A stretch of DNA of 47,174 nt from the NCBI GenBank assembly GCA_030692365.1, contig JAUYCC010000079.1, positions 1-47,174 of the forward strand. The letters run 5' to 3'. Position numbers and translations under genes: made by a program. The notes below the pieces were generated by a model. The model was not told the DNA's origin, ran no database searches, and was given only the letters and a program-made list of their open reading frames with translations. Source of the stretch: Pelolinea sp. Its GTDB lineage: Bacteria > Chloroflexota > Anaerolineae > Anaerolineales > Anaerolineaceae. Below, in pieces: positions 40,024-47,174 of this stretch. How positions within the stretch are numbered: position 1 is the first letter of the stretch; every line of letters begins with the position of its first letter.

Positions 40024-40058
40024 ATAACCTCCGGTGCCTTTTTGATACCGGAGGTTAT
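40024..40058 (+). terminator. Terminator after tRNA-Gly
   Basis: ATAACCTCCGGT (40024-40035) and ACCGGAGGTTAT (40047-40058) form a perfect 12-bp stem, followed by TATTTTAATTT. It ends the tRNA transcript and may include the toxin-antitoxin transcript. Confidence 0.88.
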
Positions 40059-40143
40059 TATTTTAATTTATTATTTACGGAGCGCAAATTACTTCAAAAT
40101 ATAGAAATATATTTTGAGTTATTTGGTTTTCCTCTTATTGTCT

Positions 40144-41013
40144 TTATGGCACATTAATCGGCCCAAACCACTGGTGGTTGGGGCTGTCAATATACAGCTT
40201 GACCCAGATTCCTGATCCAAGAACTACGGCGGTGCTTATGGATTTTGTTCCAGCAGCGGTAAATTTGACTGAACCGGATTTTTCGACGCCACCATTATCC
40301 TGCCATTTATAGGTAACAGTACCAGCCGCACTGGCAGTGATTTTTGCAATCACTTTCGGATCAGCTCCTGTATCAAGTGAAAGCTGCACACTGGTTACGG
40401 CGAAAGCTGCGGGCGGAGGGCCGACACGAATCTTGGCCCAGTAATTGCCAAATTTTTCACCTTTATCAGATTCAATCACCCAGTAATCGGCGTATTCACC
40501 ATTTACCAAAGGGGCAGAGAGAGTCATACTAATAGTGGTTATTTCACCCGGATTAACTGTTTCAGTAAAATTCTTGGAAACCGGATCGCTCATTCTGTCA
40601 CCGCTGACAAAAACCAACTTGTAATTAGTATTCCAGGTGCAAGTGCCATCATTTCTAATTGTCCATGATTTCGTGAAATTCTCACCAGGGTCGAACTCTG
40701 TGTTATCTGGAATGGTTTCATACTGAAATTTAGGCTTATTGCAGGGTAATGGTGTGGGGGAAACGGTAGGAGTAGGTCCGGATGAGGACTGCTGCTGGGA
40801 AGTTGGCTGTTGCTGCGATGATTGCTGTTGATTCTGTGATGACGCAGCCTTGGTCATCTGCAGTGCCTGCACGGTGAGCTGAAGTTTGCGCGCTTCAGTA
40901 TCCTCACCGCCTTCGGTGTTGGAGCCGGTTCCAGCGAAGGTAATGCCGCAAGCCAGCGAGGCACTGAATAATCCGATAATGAGTAATAAGTGTATCAACA
41001 GATTTTTCTTCAT
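40144..41013 (-). CDS. Surface lipoprotein with NBR1-type Ig-like (FW) domain
   Basis: A 289-residue lipoprotein. The signal peptide ends at the lipobox A-S-L-A-C (Cys22). A Gln/Ser/Pro-rich low-complexity linker spans about 50-90. The Ig-like domain reads 'FTKSWTIRNDGTCTWNTNYK' then 'LVFVSGDRM' and 'YADYWVIESDKGEKFGNYWA', the conserved Trp pattern of NBR1 FW domains, which are common in Chloroflexota exported proteins. A second beta domain (about 200-289) ends near 'YIDSPNHQWFGPINVP'. It is controlled by a c-di-GMP riboswitch, so it is probably tied to attachment or matrix formation. AAGGAGG precedes the ATG. Confidence 0.85.
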   Translation of the reverse strand: MKKNLLIHLLLIIGLFSASLACGITFAGTGSNTEGGEDTEARKLQLTVQALQMTKAASSQNQQQSSQQQPTSQQQSSSGPTPTVSPTPLPCNKPKFQYETIPDNTEFDPGENFTKSWTIRNDGTCTWNTNYKLVFVSGDRMSDPVSKNFTETVNPGEITTISMTLSAPLVNGEYADYWVIESDKGEKFGNYWAKIRVGPPPAAFAVTSVQLSLDTGADPKVIAKITASAAGTVTYKWQDNGGVEKSGSVKFTAAGTKSISTAVVLGSGIWVKLYIDSPNHQWFGPINVP

Positions 41014-41095
41014 TTTTTTCCTCCTTATAAGGAAATTGTTTCAACTTTTAGCGGGCTGGTCTTGTGGCGAAGATACTTACGTGTCGATTAAACCA

Positions 41096-41190
41096 AGAAA
41101 CCCGGCAGCCTGGCAATCCTGGCTGTTATCCAGCTTTAGACCCATGGCTTTGCGTCCCCGCCTTTCGGCGGGTTTGCCTTTATCAAGTTG
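41096..41190 (-). promoter_or_regulatory. Cyclic di-GMP-I (GEMM) riboswitch
   Basis: On the minus strand the aptamer reads GATAAAGGCAAACC, then the CCGCC-GAAA-GGCGG tetraloop stem, GGACGCAAAGCC, GGGTCTAAAG, and a second helix ending GCCAGGCTGCCGGGTT. Every landmark of the c-di-GMP-I aptamer is present in order. It lies in the 5' leader of the NBR1-domain lipoprotein gene, about 83 bases before the ATG. The Shine-Dalgarno lies in TCCT-TATA-AGGA, which could be the switching part. Whether the ligand turns the gene on or off is not clear. Confidence 0.92.
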
Positions 41191-41369
41191 TTAAATTCAT
41201 TATAAGCTTTAATCAGAAGGATTTCAAGTACTCAATTTTCCAGGTAAAACCTTTTTTCTCGGGCAATTTTTTTAATGTGATCACTTAAATTTGCAATCTT
41301 CCTTTTGCCATCTTATTGCCTTCATCCTCAGTTCGTGCTACAGTATTTAAATATCCAGGGAGGTAGAAA

Positions 41370-41888
41370 ATGAAGGGGTTGAGCCTGCTTATCGCGGCGC
41401 TCATGCTGGTCACTGTTGCCACTCCGGTTTTCGCGCAAAGCGAAACCGTTCCAGTGGTTGATCCAGCGCCAGTAGAGGAAGTATCCAGTTTTATGGATCA
41501 TCCCATTGTAAAACTGCTGGCCAGCTTCTTCGCAAACCTGTTCACGCCGCCAGCAGTAGAAGGCGAGGTAGAGCCAACACTAGAGCCGCTGCCCGTTGTG
41601 GTGCCTGAAGAGGCAGTCGCTGCGCTGCATGAAGAACAAGATTTGGGATTTGGTGAGATTACTAAGCTGCTCCAGATCACGGTGGAAGCGCAGGCTGCCT
41701 GCACATTGGAAGGCGTCAATTGTGGTGTAATCCTGGATTCGCTCGTCGCTGAGTATAAAGCGGGCGCGGGCATGGGTGAGCTGTTCAAGAAATACGACAA
41801 ACCGGAATACACGGGTGTCGGCCAGGTGCGTAAAGCGGCAGAACCCAAAGTGAAATCCAATAATGGCAATGGCAAAGGAAAAAAGTAG
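41370..41888 (+). CDS. Hypothetical secreted protein
   Basis: A 172-residue exported protein that I do not recognise. A Sec signal peptide with a likely cut after A-F-A (MKGLSLLIAALMLVTVATPV) is followed by a Pro/Glu/Val-rich region and a helical part ('LGFGEITKLLQITVEAQAAC', then 'GVNCGVILDSLVAEYKAGAG'). Two cysteines could form a disulphide. The tail is basic (KSNNGNGKGKK). GGGAGG precedes the ATG. It is divergent from the riboswitch-controlled lipoprotein gene, so both promoters share the gap. Confidence 0.75.
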   Translation: MKGLSLLIAALMLVTVATPVFAQSETVPVVDPAPVEEVSSFMDHPIVKLLASFFANLFTPPAVEGEVEPTLEPLPVVVPEEAVAALHEEQDLGFGEITKLLQITVEAQAACTLEGVNCGVILDSLVAEYKAGAGMGELFKKYDKPEYTGVGQVRKAAEPKVKSNNGNGKGKK

Positions 41889-41941
41889 CATCCCAAATTA
41901 ACATTAGGTAGTTTACGAATCACAAACTTTACTGTGGTTTT

Positions 41942-41969
41942 GTGGAGACATGGCCGTACGTGTCTCCAC
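41942..41969 (+). terminator. Terminator after the secreted protein gene
   Basis: GTGGAGACA and TGTCTCCAC form a perfect 9-bp stem with a 10-base loop, followed by TATTTTAAA. It could also be a single copy of a small palindromic repeat. Confidence 0.75.
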
Positions 41970-42063
41970 TATTTTAAATGGCTGTATCCTTTACCATGCT
42001 GATACAGCAACCGAATCTGGATTGGGATAAAATCAATCAAATTTTTCTGTGGGAGCAAGTTCT

Positions 42064-44058
42064 ATGAACAAAAAAGAATTTTCATTAATAGGTTTATTGA
42101 TCATCAGCGCCGTACTGGTTTCTGCTTGCGGACTGCTGCCGGGCAAAACCGCCCAGTTACCTTCCGGTGAGGCTGTGCCTGAGGGGGTGGTTTTGATTAA
42201 GGGCGAATTTGAATATACCAACGACTTTGTGGTTGAAACCTACTATGTAGAACACGCGGTCGGCTTGCTGGACATGACCGGCTTTGTTTTGCGCGATAAG
42301 GAATGGGAGATGCCGGTGGAAGGCCAGGTGTTGGGGTATATGGACCTCGACGCGGAAAATAACCGCGCTACATTTCGCCTGGCGCTGCCGGTTGTGCCGG
42401 AAGGTGTATTGAATGACGTGGACCAGGATGCCAAAAAAGAACAAGGCTTACAGATTTTCGCGGTGGGGTATAACCCCAACCTGACCGGCGGTGTCTTCTC
42501 CGAAGGCGACGACCGCTCCCTGGGCTGGCCGGCGTATCTGGCATCGATTAAGACTGACACTGAAAACCAGGATGAAGTCATCGGCGGCAAACTGGTCATC
42601 TGGGCGGCTGACAGCAAGCAGGAATTCCCCAGTGGATTCGGGGATGACGGCCTGCTTTTTACAAAAGATGATCCAGTTATGGCAGTTCCGTCAGGTTATT
42701 CGATCATAGACCTGGACCAGAAATCTTTCAAGATAATCCGTGATAACGTGGCTGGTCTGACGTTGTTCGAACCCGCGGATGTGGCGGTGAAAGATTTCTC
42801 TGCTCTCTCTTATATCGAAGCCTTCGATAAAATGTATGAGATCGTGCGCAAGGAATATGCCTTCAATGGCATCGAAGGCAAGCAACCTGACTGGGACGTG
42901 GTTTACGCGGAACTGGCTCCCAAAGTGGCCAATGCTCAGGAAGCGAAAGACCCATTTGCCTATTACCTTGTCCTGCGAGACTTGATGATGAAGTTCAAAG
43001 ACGGCCATGTGGGGTTCAGCGGCGGTTCTTATGACGGCCAGTACAATGAAAGTAACATTTTGGGCGGCTGGGGCTTTGCGGTCAGGGAACTGGACGATAA
43101 ACGCGTGCTGGTTATCTTTGTCCAGCCAGGCAGCCCGGCGGCTCAGGCAGGTATGAAGGTCGGCGCGGATCTGCTTAAGTTCAATGGCGAACCGGTTCAG
43201 ACCGCTTTAGCCAAAGTAAAACCCTACCAGCCGCAATCTACTGATTTCGGGCTGCGTAATGAACAAACAGTTTTTCTCACTCGCGGCGGGGTTGGACAAA
43301 ATGTGACCGTGGAATTTAAAAATCCCGGGCAGGGCAGCAAGACTGTGCAAATGACCTCAATCTATGAAACGGACAGCCTGATGTCCGTGTATATGGGCGG
43401 GCAGACCGATCCCTATGTGCTACCGGCTGAATATAAACTGTTCCAGGATTCCGGCGTGGGGTATATCAAACTAAATTCCAACTATGATGATTTGGGTTTG
43501 GTCATCCGGGTGGTGGATCGCGCCTTGAAATCCTTCCAGGATGCCGGCGTGCTGGGCATTGTGATTGATATGCGCCACAATTACGGCGGTTCACCTCTGG
43601 GGTTGGCGGGTTACCTGTATGACCAGAATATCCCACTTGGCCAACTTGAATACTACAGCGACAAGACCGGCAAGTTCGAGGCGGAAGGCCCGCGTGACAA
43701 GGTCTTCCCCAATGTGGAACAGTACCGCTTTGACAAGATGGTGCTTCTGGTCGATCAGTTCTGTTTCAGCGCCTGCGAAATTGAGGCTTACGGCTTCAGC
43801 CAGGTGCCGGGTATGGTGGTGATGGGGCAGTTCCCGACTGCCGGCGTAGAGGCCGAAACCGCACGCGGCAAGTTTATTTTACCGGAAGGCATGGAATTTG
43901 ATATTCCGACCGGACGCTTTTCCCTGCCGGATGGAAGCATTTTCCTGGAGGGTAAGGGTGTTCAGCCCACCATCCATATCCCGGTGGAAGAAGCCAGTGT
44001 GCTTTCGGGTGAAGATGTGGTGCTGCAGGAAGCGATTGATTACATTAACGGGCAATAG
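42064..44058 (+). CDS. S41 family peptidase lipoprotein with PDZ domain
   Basis: A 664-residue lipoprotein. The signal peptide ends at the lipobox V-S-A-C. The first ~230 residues are a beta-rich domain of unknown role. The S41 N-terminal helical part follows ('EAFDKMYEIVRKEYAFNGI'), then a PDZ domain ('GWGFAVRELDDKRVL', 'QPGSPAAQAGMKVGADLLKF'), then the protease core ('GIVIDMRHNYGGSPLGLAGY'), with the probable nucleophile Ser569 in 'FCFSACEIEAYGF'. It is predicted to cut exported proteins at the cell surface. GTG 42049 lies upstream in frame, but GGAG sits 8 nt before ATG 42064, which is preferred. Confidence 0.9.
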   Translation: MNKKEFSLIGLLIISAVLVSACGLLPGKTAQLPSGEAVPEGVVLIKGEFEYTNDFVVETYYVEHAVGLLDMTGFVLRDKEWEMPVEGQVLGYMDLDAENNRATFRLALPVVPEGVLNDVDQDAKKEQGLQIFAVGYNPNLTGGVFSEGDDRSLGWPAYLASIKTDTENQDEVIGGKLVIWAADSKQEFPSGFGDDGLLFTKDDPVMAVPSGYSIIDLDQKSFKIIRDNVAGLTLFEPADVAVKDFSALSYIEAFDKMYEIVRKEYAFNGIEGKQPDWDVVYAELAPKVANAQEAKDPFAYYLVLRDLMMKFKDGHVGFSGGSYDGQYNESNILGGWGFAVRELDDKRVLVIFVQPGSPAAQAGMKVGADLLKFNGEPVQTALAKVKPYQPQSTDFGLRNEQTVFLTRGGVGQNVTVEFKNPGQGSKTVQMTSIYETDSLMSVYMGGQTDPYVLPAEYKLFQDSGVGYIKLNSNYDDLGLVIRVVDRALKSFQDAGVLGIVIDMRHNYGGSPLGLAGYLYDQNIPLGQLEYYSDKTGKFEAEGPRDKVFPNVEQYRFDKMVLLVDQFCFSACEIEAYGFSQVPGMVVMGQFPTAGVEAETARGKFILPEGMEFDIPTGRFSLPDGSIFLEGKGVQPTIHIPVEEASVLSGEDVVLQEAIDYINGQ

Positions 44059-44087
44059 GTAGATTAATCACAGAAAAAAAAGACCAT

Positions 44088-44177
44088 TTGTCTCCCTGAG
44101 CGCAGCGAAGGGTCTCGGCGAGAAATGCAAATCGGCTGAGATCCTTTCCATCGCTGCGCTCAGGTCAGGATGACAAA
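44088..44177. repeat. Intergenic repeat family B copy
   Basis: TTGTCTCCCTGAGCGCAGCG then AAGGGTCTCGGCGAG on the left, and GGCTGAGATCCTTTCCATCG then CTGCGCTCAGG...GGATGACAA on the right, give inverted ends of the same kind as at 38067-38199. It is followed by a family-A-like copy. Confidence 0.75.
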
Positions 44178-44180
44178 TCC

Positions 44181-44215
44181 GGCGACGTTGCCTGAGCATG
44201 TCGAAGGGCGCCGCC
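44181..44215. repeat. Intergenic repeat family A, short copy
   Basis: GGCGACGTTGCCTGAGCATG followed by TCGAAGGGCGCCGCC. CTGAGC..GTCGAAGGG is the diagnostic arm of family A. It lies directly beside a family-B copy, so the two families mix. Confidence 0.6.
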
Positions 44216-44327
44216 GTTTTCATTTAAGAATCATTTGTTCTGCTAAACACCCAACGAATTCAAAAAAAGATTTTATTTTTTGAAGGTGATATACTAATTT
44301 TTAGTCAATATTCACCAGGCGGGCAAG

Positions 44328-46022
44328 ATGAAGCCAAAACATATTAAATGTTTAAGCATTGGGTTGCTGCTGACAGGAATCTTCGCCCTCGTTTACCTGA
44401 TATTCATCCCAGTGGATCCCTCCCGCGGTCACCTGATTAATAATGAGATATTAAGAACCATCATTATTGGATTGATGGGCATTGGTCTGCTTGCATTGGC
44501 AGGATTGGCTATTCAATTTCAGTTTAATAACGCTTGGGGGCAGACAGTCTCAGGCAAACTCCATAAGATCCTGACACTTACCGACTCCCGATTATTCAAT
44601 CTGCAATTTATTCTTGTGATCGGGTTTATCTTCCTAACCGAAGCCTATTTGCTCACCTATTTCACATTACCGATTCCCGCCCGACCCATTATCCTGTGGA
44701 TGGCAGCCGCCTGTTTATTTTTCTGGGTTACGCTTCGCCGGGCATATCGTGACATCTTTAACAAAAAACCTTCCCTGGTCATGCAGCTTAAATCTGGCTG
44801 GAAGGCTTGGTCAAAAACCCAGCGCAAGGTTTTTATTATTCTGTTTGCAATGGGATTAATTTATTTTGCAGCTTTCATCCCGGCGAATTACGGGGGCAGG
44901 GTGCATCCGGATGAGGAGGTGATTTACCCGGACGTGGTCAATATGCTCATACCGGGTAACACCTTTACCGAAACCCTGAGAGATTCTTTTATCATTAGCA
45001 GTTGGTGGTACGGGTATCCTTACTTTCCCATGTCAGCGCTGACCCTGGTAATCCCGCGCATCATCTATGGGAATGAATTTGCCAGCCATATTGAATTGAA
45101 CCTGTTGTTAATGCGCCAGTTTATCAGCGTGCTTCCGATGGTGGCATCCATCATCCTGCTGATTTATTTAGTGAATGAGTTTAAGAAATTTTGGGCATCC
45201 ATCGGTATGTTTGTGGTCTTATGCCTCATCCCGGGTGTGGTTCATTACAATATCCGCTTCTGGCACCCTGATTCCATCATTGTGTTTTTAGTCTTGCTCA
45301 CTTTCTGGCTGCTCAAGCGTGACGATTTACGGTTTGGACGCGACTTTTACCTGGCGGCTTTCACCATTGGCCTCAATGCGGTTATCAAAGTGTGGGGGCT
45401 ATTCTTCTTTCTGGCTATCGGTGGTTATTTGTTGGCAGGCTGGTTCACTAAAAAACTGGATTTCTGGAAAATGGTCAGAGCCGGGCTGTTCTTTATTCTG
45501 GTTATGGTCGGTTCCATCCTCATCACCAGCCCGTCGATCACGATTCCCTGGAATTTGAAGACCTATATTTCCGAATTGCGAGAATACTATCCGGTCATGC
45601 GGCATGGATACAATGAACCCGACCCTGAAGGCGTCTACCGGTTGGGGCTGCCGGCCTGGATGGTATTTTTCCGAATGCATTTCATGCAGGATTTCTTCTT
45701 TTATTTTTCATTCATTACAGTAGCCGCGGGGTCTCTGCTTGGAACCCAAAAAACCCTTTATCGCCTGATACTGGCCTGGTGTTCGGTGGTGGGGGTTTTC
45801 TTGGTGGGCTGGATCGCGGTGAAGTCTTTCCAATATCTTTTACCATTGATGATTCCCTTATACGCGGGCGTTTTTCTTTTCCCAAACATTGCCGGAGGCG
45901 AGCATTACCCGCGGCCACTTAAATTTTTGGCAAACCCGAAAACCAGGCAAGTTTTGTGGGGAATTGTGATTGTATTAACAGCGATACAGTTCTATTACAA
46001 CCTGAAATTATTTCCAGGTTAG
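44328..46022 (+). CDS. Multi-pass membrane protein, GT39-like mannosyltransferase fold
   Basis: A 564-residue integral membrane protein with about 12 helices. After a helix near residue 190 comes 'YGGRVHPDEEVIYPDVV', where the H-P-D-E loop is the acidic motif of GT-C/GT39 enzymes that use polyprenyl-phosphate sugars. 'IRFWHPDSIIVFLVLLTFWL' is similar to other GT39 loops. It is likely to glycosylate surface lipids or proteins outside the membrane. It is a lone gene, away from the main glycan cluster. A related but distinct membrane enzyme is encoded at 14595-16133. Confidence 0.8.
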   Translation: MKPKHIKCLSIGLLLTGIFALVYLIFIPVDPSRGHLINNEILRTIIIGLMGIGLLALAGLAIQFQFNNAWGQTVSGKLHKILTLTDSRLFNLQFILVIGFIFLTEAYLLTYFTLPIPARPIILWMAAACLFFWVTLRRAYRDIFNKKPSLVMQLKSGWKAWSKTQRKVFIILFAMGLIYFAAFIPANYGGRVHPDEEVIYPDVVNMLIPGNTFTETLRDSFIISSWWYGYPYFPMSALTLVIPRIIYGNEFASHIELNLLLMRQFISVLPMVASIILLIYLVNEFKKFWASIGMFVVLCLIPGVVHYNIRFWHPDSIIVFLVLLTFWLLKRDDLRFGRDFYLAAFTIGLNAVIKVWGLFFFLAIGGYLLAGWFTKKLDFWKMVRAGLFFILVMVGSILITSPSITIPWNLKTYISELREYYPVMRHGYNEPDPEGVYRLGLPAWMVFFRMHFMQDFFFYFSFITVAAGSLLGTQKTLYRLILAWCSVVGVFLVGWIAVKSFQYLLPLMIPLYAGVFLFPNIAGGEHYPRPLKFLANPKTRQVLWGIVIVLTAIQFYYNLKLFPG

Positions 46023-46188
46023 ACCATCCCATTTTCCTTTTAGCCACAGATATCAGCGGATAGAAAAGAGGATAAACAAAGACAGGATATGATAAGGTGG
46101 AGGCTCAGCATGCTGTGTCTCTTCAGTTTTTATTCATGGTGGACAGAATTCCACATATACACGTTTTGAATACATACCCAGAGTAGAA

Positions 46189-46276
46189 GTAGGGCGTCCA
46201 CCCCTGGGCGCCAAAAATAAAAAAGTACAAATATTCATGGGGCAGGCAGGGGTGCCTGCCCTACCGTTTTCCTGCC
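46189..46276. repeat. Intergenic repeat family C, inverted copy
   Basis: GTAGGGCGTCCACCCCTGGG then CGCC on the left, and GGCAGGCAGGGGTGCCTGCC then CTACCGTTTTCC on the right, are inverted GTAGGG/CCCTAC ends with CACCCC cores, matching the copy at 26135-26199. Confidence 0.7.
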
Positions 46277-46404
46277 TTTAGTGTTGCACTTATGAGTTGA
46301 ACCTACGTGATATGAAAAAGGATAAATACAGATTTTTATAACTTATCCTGCCAGCGAAGATATCGGTGGATTTAATTGGTCCCCTCACACCACGCAGAAA
46401 CCGC

Positions 46405-46600
46405 TCTGTGTTATAGCCTCTGTCCTCTCCCCTTATGTGGGGAGAGGATTTTTAACTCCCTCTCCCGCCGAAGGCCTTTGTAAGGGCAAAGGGCGGAGGC
46501 ACTTGCACAGAGCGCAGCGCGGTGTATGCCGAAATCGGCGGCTTCATGCCGCCGATGAGGGGTATGCGGGACATAACGTAGTGAGGGGGTCTGAACATGT
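46405..46600. repeat. Compound palindromic block upstream of the tRNA
   Basis: It contains CCTCTCCCC-TTATG-TGGGGAGAGG, then CGCCGAAGGCCTTTGTAAGG with GCAAAGGGCGG, then CCGAAATCGGCGGCTTCATG with CCGCCGATG. It is bracketed by CGCTCTGTG at the left and GCACAGAGCG in the middle. It looks like several REP-type units joined together. Confidence 0.6.
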
Positions 46601-46621
46601 TATAATTTTTTAGCCCATTTC

Positions 46622-46693
46622 GGGCCCGTAGCTCAGCGGCAGAGCGCGCGGCTCATAACCGCTTGGTCGCAGGTTCGAATCCTGCCGGGCCCA
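46622..46693 (+). tRNA. tRNA with CAT anticodon (Met, or lysidine-type Ile2)
   Basis: A 72-base cloverleaf. The acceptor arms GGGCCCG and CGGGCCC pair fully. The anticodon loop is CTCATAA and the T arm GCAGG-TTCGAAT-CCTGC, with discriminator A. The variable-loop TTGGTC and the anticodon-arm context resemble bacterial tRNA-Ile2, whose CAU is modified to lysidine. A standard scanner would call it Met. CCA is not encoded. Confidence 0.93.
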
Positions 46694-47094
46694 CTTTTTT
46701 TCGCCTTGGGTCCCTCCACTATGACAAAATTACCCCGAACTCATCGGGGGATTTTGTTTAAATAGAGCAAGTATTTCTTTAAAAATTCGATTCAATCCTT
46801 TTTAAATATCCGGTCTATCAGCCTGTGTGTATTGATTTTGGCGCAAATTCACTGGATATTTTTGTTGATCTGTTCCCTTTGCCACTGACCCTCAACAATC
46901 TAGGGACTCCTCACGTCGCCCTTGACCGTCTCGTTATGCACCTGGGGCGGTTGACAAGTATGAAACCTATCGGTTTCACACTTGCGAAAACACTTATTAG
47001 GTTGTAATATTGAAGAGTAATAACAAACCTAATAATATTAGAAATACTAATAAAATTATATAAGATAATCTAATAATGTCAAGGGTTTTTAGGA
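46694..47094. other. Region downstream of the tRNA with no recognised gene
   Basis: About 400 bases follow the tRNA. A terminator-like hairpin (46725-46756) and a short TGAAACC-TATC-GGTTTCA hairpin (46961-46978) are visible. The right part is very AT-rich, with repeated CTAAT words including CTAATAATATTAG (47029-47041), possible operators for the gene at 47095. The change in composition after a tRNA is consistent with the edge of an inserted element. Confidence 0.45.
46725..46756 (+). terminator. Terminator after the CAT-anticodon tRNA
   Basis: CAAAAT-TA-CCCCGA and TCGGGG-G-ATTTTG pair around ACTCA, followed by TTTAAATAG. It lies about 30 bases after the tRNA. Confidence 0.75.
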
Positions 47095-47174
47095 ATGTTA
47101 AAAGATTTCCTTGAACGAGCAAAAGGTCAAAGAGATATTCTCCCAAATTCATTTACTATTGAATTAGGCGAATT
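47095..47174 (+). CDS. Unidentified gene, N-terminal 26 codons only
   Basis: An ATG at 47095 opens a frame that runs off the right edge: MLKDFLERAKGQRDILPNSF, then TIELGE. The TTTTTAGGA before it is a weak ribosome binding site. The codon use is more AT-rich than in neighbouring genes. I do not recognise the fragment, and too little is present to name a family. Confidence 0.5.
   Translation, partial: MLKDFLERAKGQRDILPNSFTIELGE

Larger units (their letters stand above)
46023..46621. other. Repeat-rich intergenic region without a gene
   Basis: No coding sequence is supported in these 599 bases. It contains a family-C repeat (46189-46276), an AGGATAA...TTATCCT hairpin (about 46319-46349) and a compound palindromic block (46405-46600) before the CAT-anticodon tRNA. 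Confidence 0.6.

Noticed and set aside
46825-47007. 60-residue ORF after the CAT tRNA
   Set aside because: No ribosome binding site, no recognised motif, and it includes a hairpin. It is too weak to call.

Overview
The window reads as a chromosomal piece of a Chloroflexota bacterium, most likely an Anaerolineae lineage. This is inferred from several lipoproteins with Thr/Pro-rich linkers, an NBR1-type Ig-like surface lipoprotein, a DUF951 protein beside an MGDG-synthase-like glycosyltransferase, a type-4 uracil-DNA glycosylase, and many intergenic REP-like repeats. No taxonomic marker gene such as rRNA is present, so the assignment is tentative. UGA is an ordinary stop codon (ATGA overlaps occur at several gene junctions) but is almost certainly read as selenocysteine once.

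Layout. 0-4 kb: a cut-off IS30-like transposase start, Nudix hydrolase, GIY-YIG protein, GNAT acetyltransferase, a lipoprotein and an SPFH/prohibitin-like membrane protein, separated by repeats. 4-6.5 kb: a minus-strand operon SelW-like selenoprotein > trpS > dtd, and a divergent sugar-1-phosphate transferase. 6.7-11.2 kb: BMP-like binding lipoprotein, phosphohexomutase, ADP-ribosylglycohydrolase and two small hypothetical genes. 11.2-24.1 kb: a long, tightly packed minus-strand run reading DUF951 > lipid glycosyltransferase > tsaE > tsaB > UDG > nucleotide-sugar dehydrogenase > epimerase > flippase > GT4 > membrane glycosyltransferase > GT2 > GT4 > GT4. It combines housekeeping genes with surface-polysaccharide synthesis. 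24.2-26.7 kb: plus-strand M50 protease, dehydrogenase-like protein, a second GIY-YIG protein and a remnant of a type III restriction enzyme.

26.7-32.5 kb is a self-contained catabolic locus. A divergent DeoR-type regulator faces a galactitol-family PTS permease (IIC, IIA, IIB), a class-III PLP aminotransferase and a zinc class-II aldolase. The combination suggests uptake and phosphorylation of an amino-sugar-like compound, deamination and aldol cleavage. The substrate is not known and this is the best candidate for an undescribed pathway here. 32.5-36.4 kb: phosphoribosyltransferase, O6-alkylguanine transferase, era, a YhhN gene interrupted by an in-frame TGA, and a YitT protein.

36.5-46.1 kb is rich in cell-surface genes and repeats: a SUMF-domain lipoprotein whose signal peptide is out of frame at an A7 run, a GH25 lysozyme, a Phd/RelE-like toxin-antitoxin pair, tRNA-Gly, an NBR1-domain lipoprotein under a canonical c-di-GMP-I riboswitch, a secreted hypothetical protein, an S41 peptidase lipoprotein and a membrane glycosyltransferase. 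The right end holds a CAT-anticodon tRNA, a stretch with no recognised gene and the start of an unidentified gene.

The findings most worth following are the selenoprotein (normally misannotated as a truncated ORF), the PTS/aminotransferase/aldolase operon, the c-di-GMP riboswitch controlling a surface lipoprotein, the two disrupted genes, a 14-bp inverted-repeat element near 36.6 kb and the intergenic repeat families.
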